Shown one piece after another: positions 23,379 to 29,879 of a stretch of DNA of 37,321 nt; within the stretch, counting starts at the first letter, position 1; each line of letters opens with the position of its first letter. The DNA lies in IMG/VR virus record IMGVR_UViG_3300023094_000025, positions 1-37,321 of that record; one strand, 5' to 3'. The position numbers and the translations under genes were made by a program. This DNA comes from a virus. Under the pieces are notes generated by a model. That model worked only from the letters and a program-made list of their open reading frames with translations. It was not told the origin of the DNA and searched no databases.

Positions 23379-25163
23379 ATGCCAGCAGTGAAATTCAGCC
23401 CGGTCCTCAATGACCAGATCATTACCGCAACCGGTGCGCCGGCGGTCGGGTGGAAGATTCTGTCCTACCAGGCCGGGACATCAACGCCACTGGCGACTTA
23501 CACCACCAGCACCGGGAATGTCGCGCATGGTAACCCAGAGCAAATTGACACGCTCGGATACGTCCAGCAAGGCCCTCTGTGGCTGGAGTCCGGCAAGTCC
23601 TACAAGCTGGTTCTGACTGACGCGAACGACGCCGTGCAAAAGACGATCGACAACGTCTCTGGCGTCAACGACACCTCGACCAGCACATCCGAATGGATCG
23701 ATACCGGGCTGACGCCGACCTACATTTCCGTCAATTCCTTCTCCGTCCAAGGCGACCAGACCAGCACGTACCATGTTGGCCGCCGTATGAAGTTTCAGAC
23801 GACCGGCGGCACCGTCTACGGCCGCATCGTGACATCGCTGTTTGCGAGCAGCATTACCACTGTCACGATGAAGATGGACGGCACGCAGGTACTCGATTCC
23901 GGCCTATCAGTGGCACAGCCGTCATTCCTGCGCGCTGACGTCCTGGCGCTCCCTGAGCGCATCGCCACGACGGCCGGCACAGACGCCTACACTGCCACCA
24001 TCGGTATCGCGCGCAACGTGCAGGGAGCCGAATACAAGATCAAGTTTGCGAACTCGAACAGAATCATCAACCCGACGCTACAGCTCGATGCCGGCGGCGC
24101 GCTCCCCATCGTTTCTACGAGCGGGAGCGCACTGAGCATCGGCGCGTTGAACGGCGAGCACATTATTCGAGATGACGGCGGCACCAATTACATTCTGCTG
24201 AACCCGGCCATCAGTTACGTGCCGCGAGGCTTCATCGATGGCCTGACGCTTTCGACGGCCGGCGCGTCTGCCACGATGGGTATTTCAGCCGGCGCGGCGC
24301 TGGATAGCACCAACCTGGCGCTCATGGTGCTGGGTACTGCTATGACCAAGACGGCAGCGGTATGGGCGCTCGGCACCGGTGTCGGCGCATTGGATGCCGG
24401 CACGATCCGCAATTCCGCCCTCGGTGCGACATGCTCGTTTGCGACCAACATCATGACTTGTACGGTCGCACCGACGTCCGGCACCTTTCAGGTTGGGCAG
24501 GAGATCAAGGCTGAAGGTATTCCTCCGGGGACAACGATCTCTTCGCTCGGTACAGGCGTCGGTGGCACAGGCACCTACAACCTGTCTACATCTCCCGGGA
24601 CGCTTGCCGCGCGCCCAGCAGAGGGTATGAGCTGGTATCACTGGTTCCTGATCAGAAACTTGGTTTCGAATATTGTTGATCTTCTTTTTTCTCTATCACC
24701 GACCGCCCCAACACTGCCACCCAATTACACCGTGTCACGCCGGATCGGCTCTGCAAAGACAAACGGATTATCGCAATGGACGAAATTCATTCAAAACGGT
24801 GACTACTTCGAGTTGGATGTGCCGACGATTGATATTTCCGCGAGCGTGTTGGGCGCAGGATCAAGAACGCTGGTCAACAGCGGGGCTCCGACCGGCATTA
24901 CAGCGGAAGCCTTGTTTTACTTTCAATTGGTCAGCTCCGGTAGCAATGTGCGTGCACTCTTGAGCAATCCAGCGACTACCGACAACGCAGTCGGCAACAA
25001 CAATGCATCAATGACGACCGCCAATACCTCGAATGCCATCGGCGGCGGACAAGTCCGATGCCGGACAAATAGCAGCGCTCAGGTTGGCGTGCGCGGGGAT
25101 TCGGGCGCCACATATTTCCTTTCAACTTTGGGCTGGACTGACCAGCGCGGTAAGAACGCATAA
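23379..25163 (+). CDS. Tail fibre / receptor-binding protein
   Basis: The 594-aa product has the typical N-terminal fibre anchoring domain (MPAVKFSPVLNDQIITATGAP, GWKILSYQAGTSTPLATYT, GKSYKLVLTDAND). A beta-rich shaft follows, then a C-terminal receptor-binding part with WYHWFLIRN and a Gly/Asn/Ser-rich tail. A module of about 73 residues (about 345-417, CSFATNIMTCT and GTGVGGTGTYNLS) appears inserted into a motif that normally reads as one unit (GTIRNS…WYHWFLI). No endosialidase or pectate-lyase-like catalytic pattern is obvious. The AT content rises near 24660-24700, fitting mosaic exchange of host-range modules. Confidence 0.8.
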   Translation: MPAVKFSPVLNDQIITATGAPAVGWKILSYQAGTSTPLATYTTSTGNVAHGNPEQIDTLGYVQQGPLWLESGKSYKLVLTDANDAVQKTIDNVSGVNDTSTSTSEWIDTGLTPTYISVNSFSVQGDQTSTYHVGRRMKFQTTGGTVYGRIVTSLFASSITTVTMKMDGTQVLDSGLSVAQPSFLRADVLALPERIATTAGTDAYTATIGIARNVQGAEYKIKFANSNRIINPTLQLDAGGALPIVSTSGSALSIGALNGEHIIRDDGGTNYILLNPAISYVPRGFIDGLTLSTAGASATMGISAGAALDSTNLALMVLGTAMTKTAAVWALGTGVGALDAGTIRNSALGATCSFATNIMTCTVAPTSGTFQVGQEIKAEGIPPGTTISSLGTGVGGTGTYNLSTSPGTLAARPAEGMSWYHWFLIRNLVSNIVDLLFSLSPTAPTLPPNYTVSRRIGSAKTNGLSQWTKFIQNGDYFELDVPTIDISASVLGAGSRTLVNSGAPTGITAEALFYFQLVSSGSNVRALLSNPATTDNAVGNNNASMTTANTSNAIGGGQVRCRTNSSAQVGVRGDSGATYFLSTLGWTDQRGKNA

Positions 25164-25172
25164 GGGAGCGCC

Positions 25173-25487
25173 ATGGCAACGGGGGATAAAAAAAGCTGGT
25201 TCGATCCGAAGATCAGTTGGCAAACGGTGATAGCTGCGGTGCTGGCCGCATCAAGCGCTGCTGGCTGCGTGAATTCAAGCTACTCAAGCGCGGTTGAGCG
25301 CATCACCAAACTTGAGCAGCATGACGCATCTCAGGATCAGCACTTTCAGCAGATCGAAAAAACGATCGACCAGCAGCGCGGGGACATGAAGGAGCAGCTC
25401 GGGACCATCGCGGGCGACGTGAAGGATATCCGGAAATATTTGATGGACCGGCAGCAGCCAGCCGCACTTGGAAGGTGGACGAAATGA
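25173..25487 (+). CDS. Membrane-anchored coiled-coil protein of the lysis cassette
   Basis: The 104-aa product has one N-terminal hydrophobic segment (ISWQTVIAAVLAASSAAGC) followed by coiled coil (SAVERITKLEQHDASQDQHFQQIEKTI). This signal-anchor plus coiled-coil layout occurs in phage lysis accessory proteins and antiholins. A Cys after SAAG gives a weak lipobox-like ending. GGGAG precedes the ATG; ATGA couples it to the holin gene. A role in holin control or as spanin-like partner is possible but unproven. Confidence 0.66.
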   Translation: MATGDKKSWFDPKISWQTVIAAVLAASSAAGCVNSSYSSAVERITKLEQHDASQDQHFQQIEKTIDQQRGDMKEQLGTIAGDVKDIRKYLMDRQQPAALGRWTK

Positions 25488-25753
25488 AGAATCTGCTCAT
25501 AGGTGGTTGGGGCGAGATCAAGAAACTGTGGTCGGTTTGGATTGGCGTGATCGGCGCCGCGGCATTGGCCGGCATCCCGGCGCTTGATGCGCAATGGCCG
25601 AACCTGGCGCCGAGCCTGATCGCCTTCTTCCCGAAGAACGGTCAGCAGTGGGTACCGGTCATCGGCGCGGTGGTCGCTATCCTGGCCCGCATCGTCAGCC
25701 AGAGCGCGGTGATCGATCTGATCAAGAAGGCATTTTCGAAGGAGTCGCCATGA
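25484..25753 (+). CDS. Putative holin, two membrane segments
   Basis: The 89-aa protein has two hydrophobic segments (SVWIGVIGAAALAGIPAL, about residues 18-35, and VPVIGAVVAILARIVSQ, about 57-73), with a charged C-terminus (DLIKKAFSKESP). Size, topology and position directly before a lysis-type gene and Rz/Rz1 fit a class II or pinholin-type holin that permeabilises the inner membrane at the end of infection. The start overlaps the previous stop (ATGA). A longer in-frame start at 25475 is possible. Confidence 0.75.
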   Translation: MKNLLIGGWGEIKKLWSVWIGVIGAAALAGIPALDAQWPNLAPSLIAFFPKNGQQWVPVIGAVVAILARIVSQSAVIDLIKKAFSKESP

Positions 25754-26151
25754 GACTCGTCCTACAGCGAGGCGTCAGCACCAGCAAGAGCACGCCCGGA
25801 AAGCTATTCGTGGATGGAAAATTCGAATGCCACACGCTGGAAGATGTGGTGCGGCCGGCGGGCGTGAAGGTCTACCGCAAGACCGCCATACCGGCCGGAT
25901 CCTACTCGGTTCTGCTGACCGAATCGCCGCGTTTCAAGCGCGTGCTGCCGTACCTGGCCAAGGTGCCGAACTTCGAAGGCATCCGCATTCACCCGGGCAA
26001 CAAGGCCGAGGACACCGATGGTTGCATCCTGGTCGGCGACGCACCGGCGCCGGACTGGTTGGGGCAGAGCAAGGTCGCCTTTGATAGGCTGTTCGCCAAG
26101 CTGCTGGCAGCCAAGGACGGCATCGTCATCGACGTGCTGGCGGCATCATGA
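25750..26151 (+). CDS. DUF5675-type protein, lysis-gene candidate
   Basis: The 133-aa protein opens MRLVLQRGVSTSKSTPGKLF and contains CHTLED, PAGSYSVLLTESPRF, IRIHPGN (H81) and DTDGCILVG (C92). These are the diagnostic segments of DUF5675 phage proteins. His and Cys in the order IxIHxGN…DTxGCIxxG resemble the active-site layout of YkuD L,D-transpeptidases (HG…S/HxGC). It sits exactly where the endolysin lies in a holin-endolysin-Rz-Rz1 cassette, and no lysozyme, amidase or transglycosylase is found elsewhere. A peptidoglycan-active enzyme is therefore a good hypothesis, not a demonstrated function. It has no signal peptide. Confidence 0.72.
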   Translation: MRLVLQRGVSTSKSTPGKLFVDGKFECHTLEDVVRPAGVKVYRKTAIPAGSYSVLLTESPRFKRVLPYLAKVPNFEGIRIHPGNKAEDTDGCILVGDAPAPDWLGQSKVAFDRLFAKLLAAKDGIVIDVLAAS

Positions 26152-26420
26152 TGACCCTGATCCTACAGTTCGGCCCATGGCTGCTGGGCATCCTCGGGCT
26201 GGTGTTCGGGCTGTTCAAGCACCAGCAAACCAAGACCGTCAAGGCCGAGGCAAAGCAGCAGGTCGCCGAGGCGAACGCCAAGATCGATCAGGGCAATACC
26301 GCTGCCGCGCAATCTGGCGCCGCCGCCGTTCAGGAGAGAATCCATGTTGAAAACGATATTGCTGCCCGGCCTGCTGACGACTCTGCTCAGCGCCTGCGCG
26401 ACAACTGGTCCCGCGACTGA
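26148..26420 (+). CDS. Rz: Rz-like inner-membrane spanin subunit
   Basis: The 90-aa product has an N-terminal hydrophobic helix (LILQFGPWLLGILGLVFGLF) followed by a helical periplasmic region rich in Lys/Ala/Gln (TKTVKAEAKQQVAEANAKIDQG). Such an i-spanin would span the inner membrane and pair with the outer-membrane lipoprotein encoded by the gene overlapping its 3' end. The start overlaps the upstream stop (ATGATG). Sequence identity of spanins is low, so the call is by topology and cassette position. Confidence 0.75.
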   Translation: MMTLILQFGPWLLGILGLVFGLFKHQQTKTVKAEAKQQVAEANAKIDQGNTAAAQSGAAAVQERIHVENDIAARPADDSAQRLRDNWSRD

Positions 26421-26571
26421 GCCGCAGACCCGGATCATCGACACCGGCTGCGACTGGACCAGGCCAATCTACATCAGCAAGCAGGACATCATGACCGATG
26501 GGACCGCCGACGCCATCCTGGCGCACAACCTGACCGGCGCCGCCCGCTGTGGCTGGAAGCCAAAAAAATAA
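26344..26571 (+). CDS. Rz1: Rz1-like outer-membrane lipoprotein, overlapping Rz
   Basis: The 75-aa product starts inside the Rz-like gene in the +1 frame (77 bp overlap), the typical Rz/Rz1 arrangement. The signal peptide MLKTILLPGLLTTLLSAC ends in lipobox L15-S-A-C18 with Ala at +2. The mature part has two more Cys and TGCDWTRPIYISKQDI, a motif I know from small proteins at the end of phage lysis cassettes and not the Pro-rich Rz1 of lambda. Spanin role is likely but the mature domain is atypical. GGAGAG precedes the ATG. Confidence 0.72.
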   Translation: MLKTILLPGLLTTLLSACATTGPATEPQTRIIDTGCDWTRPIYISKQDIMTDGTADAILAHNLTGAARCGWKPKK

Positions 26572-26581
26572 AGGTGGAAAT

Positions 26582-27037
26582 ATGGCATCGAACGACGGTT
26601 TGAACTTACTCGCTATGCTGTCAACGCAGCCGCAAGTGGACTCCGGTGTAAATTATCTGGCAAGAAATCGCCTCTACTCTCAACCCGCGCCCGTGATGTC
26701 CGGGTATTTGACGAAACTGGACCCTTTGCAAGAATTGGCCTTTCAGCAATGGGTGAAAGAAAATAAAATTCCTTTCGACCCCACCCCCACAGCAGACTAC
26801 GACATGCGCGGATATTACAAATCCATCCAAGGCATGAACAAACTGGCGCAGGCCAGCATCAATGCCAACGATGGCCAAATCCATTTCCCCGATACATTCA
26901 AGACCCCGTACCATGAATCATTCTCCGCCGAGAGTAAATTTGCAGCACCAGGCGCACCCACATGGAATGATCTCGACCAGCTCGTAACGCCAAACGCAAA
27001 AATTGTGTACGACGAGCGGAAAGCAAACGGAAAGTAA
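26582..27037 (+). CDS. Conserved late phage protein of unknown function
   Basis: The 151-aa product contains LQELAFQQWVKENKIPFDP, DYDMRGYYKSIQ, IHFPDTFKTPYHESFSAESKFA and PTWNDLDQLV, segments I recognise as conserved in a family of podovirus virion-associated or late proteins of unknown function. The start at 26582 follows GGTGG; an upstream in-frame ATG at 26549 overlaps the Rz1-like gene. It is the last gene of the late operon before the LexA box. Confidence 0.73.
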   Translation: MASNDGLNLLAMLSTQPQVDSGVNYLARNRLYSQPAPVMSGYLTKLDPLQELAFQQWVKENKIPFDPTPTADYDMRGYYKSIQGMNKLAQASINANDGQIHFPDTFKTPYHESFSAESKFAAPGAPTWNDLDQLVTPNAKIVYDERKANGK

Positions 27038-27044
27038 GCTGCGC

Positions 27045-27066
27045 TATACTGTATCTCCATACAGTG
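27045..27066 (+). promoter_or_regulatory. LexA (SOS) box over a -10 element
   Basis: CTGT (27049-27052), eight bases and ACAG (27061-27064) form CTGT-N8-ACAG inside a 20-bp palindrome (27047-27066) that agrees with the E. coli/betaproteobacterial LexA consensus at all core positions. A TATACT at 27045-27050 overlaps it and fits a -10 element, so bound LexA would block transcription of the gene at 27074. No good -35 is visible. Confidence 0.85.
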
Positions 27067-27073
27067 AAACGCC

Positions 27074-27331
27074 ATGAAAAAGCTGCGCCCACCGATCGAG
27101 TACAAACGCCTGAGAGACCTGGCTGCCGAGAATAAAGACCCGGTGGTGCAGGAGCTTCTTTGGGAAATTAAGCGGCTGCACCACATGCTGGCTCTCGACC
27201 TGCGCGGCATCGAGCAGATCCGGGATATCTGGGCAAAGGAAGTCGGCGGCAACTTGGCGGCAATTCATGAGATGCGTATGCGGCTGAAAGAGGAGCCGGC
27301 GGCGATTGAGTGGAAGAGCGACGAAAAATAG
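27074..27331 (+). CDS. LexA-controlled 85-aa protein, antirepressor candidate
   Basis: The product starts MKKLRPPIEYKRLRDLAAEN and continues with helical, charged segments (PVVQELLWEIKRLHHMLALD, AAIHEMRMRLKEEP). It resembles a small conserved phage family without assigned function. It lies alone between the late operon and the attachment site, directly behind a consensus LexA box, so it should be induced by DNA damage. The repressor of this phage lacks a visible autocleavage domain, so a LexA-controlled antirepressor (the role of Tum in coliphage 186) is an attractive hypothesis. No Shine-Dalgarno is visible; the predicted leader is about 17 nt. Confidence 0.72.
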   Translation: MKKLRPPIEYKRLRDLAAENKDPVVQELLWEIKRLHHMLALDLRGIEQIRDIWAKEVGGNLAAIHEMRMRLKEEPAAIEWKSDEK

Positions 27332-27583
27332 ATCGTCCAAAATACAGGTGTAAGTCGTTGTTTTGTATAGTGCCGTACAGTGCTGTATAGACAATCAATC
27401 AGGTCGAATAAAATCTAACTAAATACCTGATTTATTTGAAGAAACTGGCGTTCATCCTACGTTGCGACGGGTTGAACATCGGTATGCCGGAAAGCCTTTA
27501 CTGGTGCGGGCGTTTTGGATTCTTCCAAAATTCGTCCAAAATTATTCCAAAGAGACGAGGTGTCGACGCTGACCTCGACACCT
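27332..27583. other. Probable attP region with integrase-type repeats
   Basis: This non-coding stretch of about 250 bp lies between the last rightward gene and the 3' end of int, the usual attP place. The 11-bp TCGTCCAAAAT occurs at 27333-27343 and 27532-27542, with related TTCCAAAAT and ATTCCAAAG copies at 27523-27550; these look like arm-type integrase sites. TGTATAG is directly repeated 20 bp apart (27364-27370, 27384-27390). AATCAGGT (27397-27404) and ACCTGATT (27425-27432) form an inverted repeat. The crossover core cannot be identified without the host attB, and no tRNA 3' end is obvious. Confidence 0.62.
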
Positions 27584-27590
27584 CTATTTT
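27557..27590 (+). terminator. Terminator between late operon and int
   Basis: GAGGTGTCGA (27557-27566) and TCGACACCTC (27575-27584) form a perfect 10-bp stem with an 8-base loop, followed by TATTTT on the plus strand. It would stop rightward late or SOS transcription before it runs antisense into int. The int stop codon TAG lies in the base of the stem. Confidence 0.8.
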
Positions 27591-28690
27591 ACCGAAACTT
27601 CGAGATACCCTGTTCCGCGCAAGTCATCGTAGATCGCGGTTGTCTTTGCTTCCTTGTGGCCCAGCAGCGCTTGGACGAAGTCGCCGTCGTGTTGCTCCTT
27701 GTACAATCTTTCAGCGAGTGACCGGATTTCGTGGAACGTCACTGGCGTCTTTTCTGTGCCGGGTACGACACCGGCGAACTTCCGTGCCGCCCGGAATGCA
27801 TCCGTGATCCCTTGCGGCGTCGCAGGATCGCCTGGCTTGTTCATCCCGCGCGTGCGGACATGGTGAACCATATGCTTGCTCAGGACGCTATCCCGGCATA
27901 AGCGGATAGCCTCATCGATCGACATCCCGAACTTGTCCAGCCGAATGCTGGTGTTGATTTTCAGCTTGGTCTTGCCGCCGCCCTTCCTCTGCGCAACCAA
28001 CAGATAGCCGTCGGCCACATCAGAAAATAGCATATTTGCAATATCGTCCCGGCGCTGGCCGGTGGTCAGGGCAAGGTTCATGGCGTTTTTCAACCACGGA
28101 ACAGCCTTTTCCCTGATCGCCAAGAATGCCTCCAGCGTCAGCCGGTCGCGCGTCGGCTCGTATTCCGGCGTGTACGTGACCAGCACGGGATTCGAACCGT
28201 TGGGGATCAGTCCCTTGGTCTCCGCGGTGCGGAATGCATCGGAGATCCGCGAGCGGATATTGATGATGGTGCTGGTGCCGCGCACGCCGTCGAGCGAATC
28301 CAGGTGGTCCGAAATAATCTGCGATGTGATCTCTCGTAGCGGCATCCAGGCCCATTTCGTTTCCTTGAGCTCGGCGATATACATCCGCCCGATGCGCAGG
28401 GTATTTGCGGCCGGCTTCTCGCGCTTGATCCAGATCGGCTCATACTCGACCAACCAGTCCTTGAACGACAACTGCGGCTTGTTCGTGATCCAGTCGATCA
28501 GGCTGGTTTCCGCAATCTTGTCCAGTTCGGCGTTGGCGGCTCGCGCCTGACGAAATGCATCAGCGCGGTCCCGGCCAAGACCCTTAGTCTTCCCGTTGCG
28601 CGGATTCCGGTACCAGAAATATCCGTCAGCCTTGCAATACAGGTTGTCGGGAAATCCTTTGCGCGATGAAATGCGTCGACGTGCGTTCAT
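27584..28690 (-). CDS. int: Tyrosine-recombinase integrase
   Basis: The 368-aa protein has an N-terminal arm-binding domain (SSRKGFPDNLYCKADGYFWY and GKTKGLGRDRADAFRQA), a core-binding SAM-like domain (about 75-165), and a catalytic domain. The catalytic residues are all present: R213 (TGQRRDDI), K236 (QRKGGGK), H320 and R323 (FHEIRSLAERLY), H345 (LLGHKEAKT) and Y354 (AIYDD). It is last in the early left operon and points into the probable attP. The ATG overlaps the excisionase stop (ATGA), so the two are translated together. Confidence 0.92.
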   Translation of the reverse strand: MNARRRISSRKGFPDNLYCKADGYFWYRNPRNGKTKGLGRDRADAFRQARAANAELDKIAETSLIDWITNKPQLSFKDWLVEYEPIWIKREKPAANTLRIGRMYIAELKETKWAWMPLREITSQIISDHLDSLDGVRGTSTIINIRSRISDAFRTAETKGLIPNGSNPVLVTYTPEYEPTRDRLTLEAFLAIREKAVPWLKNAMNLALTTGQRRDDIANMLFSDVADGYLLVAQRKGGGKTKLKINTSIRLDKFGMSIDEAIRLCRDSVLSKHMVHHVRTRGMNKPGDPATPQGITDAFRAARKFAGVVPGTEKTPVTFHEIRSLAERLYKEQHDGDFVQALLGHKEAKTTAIYDDLRGTGYLEVSVK

Positions 28691-28863
28691 TTATTGCCTT
28701 GATATTCGGCCGTGGGCGCCACGAACCAGTTCTTTCCGACCATCTTCGGCTGCGGGTAGATACGGCCATCATGCACCCAACGGCGCAACGTGTTCCGGTG
28801 TGGGGCGAAATCGCCGAAAACGATCTTGGCCCACTCGCTAATTGGTATCAGTCTTGGCATCAT
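28687..28863 (-). CDS. xis: Excisionase (Xis-like, winged-helix)
   Basis: The 58-aa protein carries PRLIPISEWAKIVFGDFAPH followed by NTLRRWVHDGRIYPQPKMVG and NWFVAP, the short winged-helix layout of lambda-type excisionases (xWAxxxFG…TLRRWxRxGxIxPxPxKxGRxxxV). It is directly upstream of int and overlaps it. Both first codons are ATG (28863 and 28860); the first overlaps the previous stop. It should bind attP and direct excision. Confidence 0.85.
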   Translation of the reverse strand: MMPRLIPISEWAKIVFGDFAPHRNTLRRWVHDGRIYPQPKMVGKNWFVAPTAEYQGNK

Positions 28864-29042
28864 GCTTTCCCCTCAATTACCACAAACGCGCCTGCGCTCC
28901 CGGAAAGTCCGTCAACGCGCTCAACAAAATGATGGTCAATATCGAAGCCACCGCCATTCTCAAGCGGCGAAGGTGTTGCCAGAACCACCGGATGGTGCTG
29001 CGGCATCTTCTTCAATTCCTCAATCAGTTCAGATACTGTCAC
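28860..29042 (-). CDS. Small unknown early protein, GTG start
   Basis: The reading frame starting at GTG (29042) has GGGAG six bases upstream. The 60-aa product reads TVSELIEELKKMPQHHPVVLATP, then GGGFDIDHHFVERVDG and ends AGAFVVIEGKA. Short proteins beginning TVxELIExLxxxPxDxxVV are common in phages and usually hypothetical. The in-frame ATG at 29087 would overlap the upstream gene and lacks a ribosome site. The stop overlaps xis (ATGA). Confidence 0.7.
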   Translation of the reverse strand: MTVSELIEELKKMPQHHPVVLATPSPLENGGGFDIDHHFVERVDGLSGSAGAFVVIEGKA

Positions 29043-29043
29043 T

Positions 29044-29326
29044 TCACTCTCCCTCAGTGCCTGGTGCTGGTGGCGTTTGAAAATCAATCGGCACGATCAG
29101 CGTTTTATGAGTCTTGGCGCAGTCTTCGCAGATAACAGCCCAATCGCCCAGATAGCCGAGACGGCTTGCCAATTTTTTTTAAGGCTGGATCTTCGTATTG
29201 CTCCTTACCGGCCACGCGATATGGCGTGCTTTCATGGGCGTCGCTCCCATCTTCATAACTCAGGTTCGAGTCATAGAATACTTTTCCGTCGCATACGTCG
29301 CACAGCTTGTAATCAGCGTAGGCCAT
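29044..29326 (-). pseudogene. Small Cys-motif phage protein, frameshifted at a poly-A tract
   Basis: The first frame reads MAYADYKLCDVCDGKVFYDS with CxxC and runs to DPALKKI, where a run of eight A on the minus strand (29180-29173) occurs. In the ORF as sequenced it then becomes Arg-rich nonsense. One base later the frame continues LASRLGYLGDWAVICEDCAKTHKTL and LIVPIDFQTP, with a second CxxC, ending at TGA 29046-29044, one base from the next gene's GTG. With seven A the whole frame is open (93 aa). It is therefore either a one-base homopolymer error, a true mutation or a slippage site. The intact protein would be a small zinc-ribbon-like protein. Confidence 0.75.
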
Positions 29327-29751
29327 TATTCTTTCTCCCTGCTGGCAGTAGTAGCGGTGACTGGTGGTGGCGTCAGCAGCATGTAGTAGAGCGGTTCTTC
29401 ATCAGTGGGCATGATGAATTCATGCGTTTCTGATTCTTCGTACCATCCTTCCTTTGCGTAGCCTTCCTCGTCGCATTGGTCTTCGTCAGCATCGTCAGCT
29501 GCCGCAAGCGTGCCGGGCAGGTAGTATCTGGCAATGATCGTGCGCCAGTTGCCGAGCTTGTTAAAATAGCCGACGATCAATTTCCGGCCCTTCGGCGCAC
29601 TCTCAATCGGCAGCCACTGCGGCTCCCGCTTCACGCTGGCAATGGCGAGTTCGGCGTAGGCGCGCATTTGGTCGGCAGAATAAAATGCGCCGATACCGAA
29701 CACTGGCGATGGGGTTGGCAATTCAGGCAATTGGCTAGACTGGTTGCTCAT
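29326..29751 (-). CDS. Phage protein with DUF551-like segment
   Basis: The 141-aa product contains PQWLPIESAPKGRKLIVGYFNKLGNW and a terminal PLYYMLLTPPP, the pattern of DUF551-type mosaic phage proteins (WxPIxxAPxDGxxVLxxx…HWMPLPxPP). The N-terminus (PVFGIGAFYSADQMRAYAELA) is of the 'SADQMRAYA' type seen in phage mosaic proteins. An acidic insert (AAADDADEDQCDEEGYAKEG) lies in the middle. The stop shares one base with the next start. Function unknown. Confidence 0.72.
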   Translation of the reverse strand: MSNQSSQLPELPTPSPVFGIGAFYSADQMRAYAELAIASVKREPQWLPIESAPKGRKLIVGYFNKLGNWRTIIARYYLPGTLAAADDADEDQCDEEGYAKEGWYEESETHEFIMPTDEEPLYYMLLTPPPVTATTASREKE

Positions 29752-29879
29752 GGGGATTCCTTCTTAAAAAGACTCTTCAACCAAATAACTGGATGAATAA
29801 GAAATAAGGGCCAGTCAGATGGCTTTCCATAAAAATCGTCTAAGTTCATGGGCTGATCAAGCCATTCCGGTTTATTCAC
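29748..29879 (-). CDS. Small 43-aa ORF with GTG start
   Basis: AAGGAG lies five bases before GTG 29879, which overlaps the previous stop (GTGA); its own TGA overlaps the next ATG (ATGA at 29751). The peptide reads NKPEWLDQPMNLDDFYGKPSD and continues WPLFLIHPVIWLKSLFKKESP. It fills a gap that would otherwise be empty. The double coupling and strong ribosome site support translation. Function unknown. Confidence 0.68.
   Translation of the reverse strand: MNKPEWLDQPMNLDDFYGKPSDWPLFLIHPVIWLKSLFKKESP

Noticed and set aside
23379-25163. Diversity-generating retroelement (as in the Bordetella podovirus BPP-1)
   Set aside because: There is no reverse transcriptase and no template/variable repeat pair near the tail fibre gene.
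27361-27392. Possible second LexA box in the attP region
   Set aside because: The TTGT and ACAG half-sites are 10 bases apart, not 8, and the ACAG/CTGT pair is in the wrong order for LexA.
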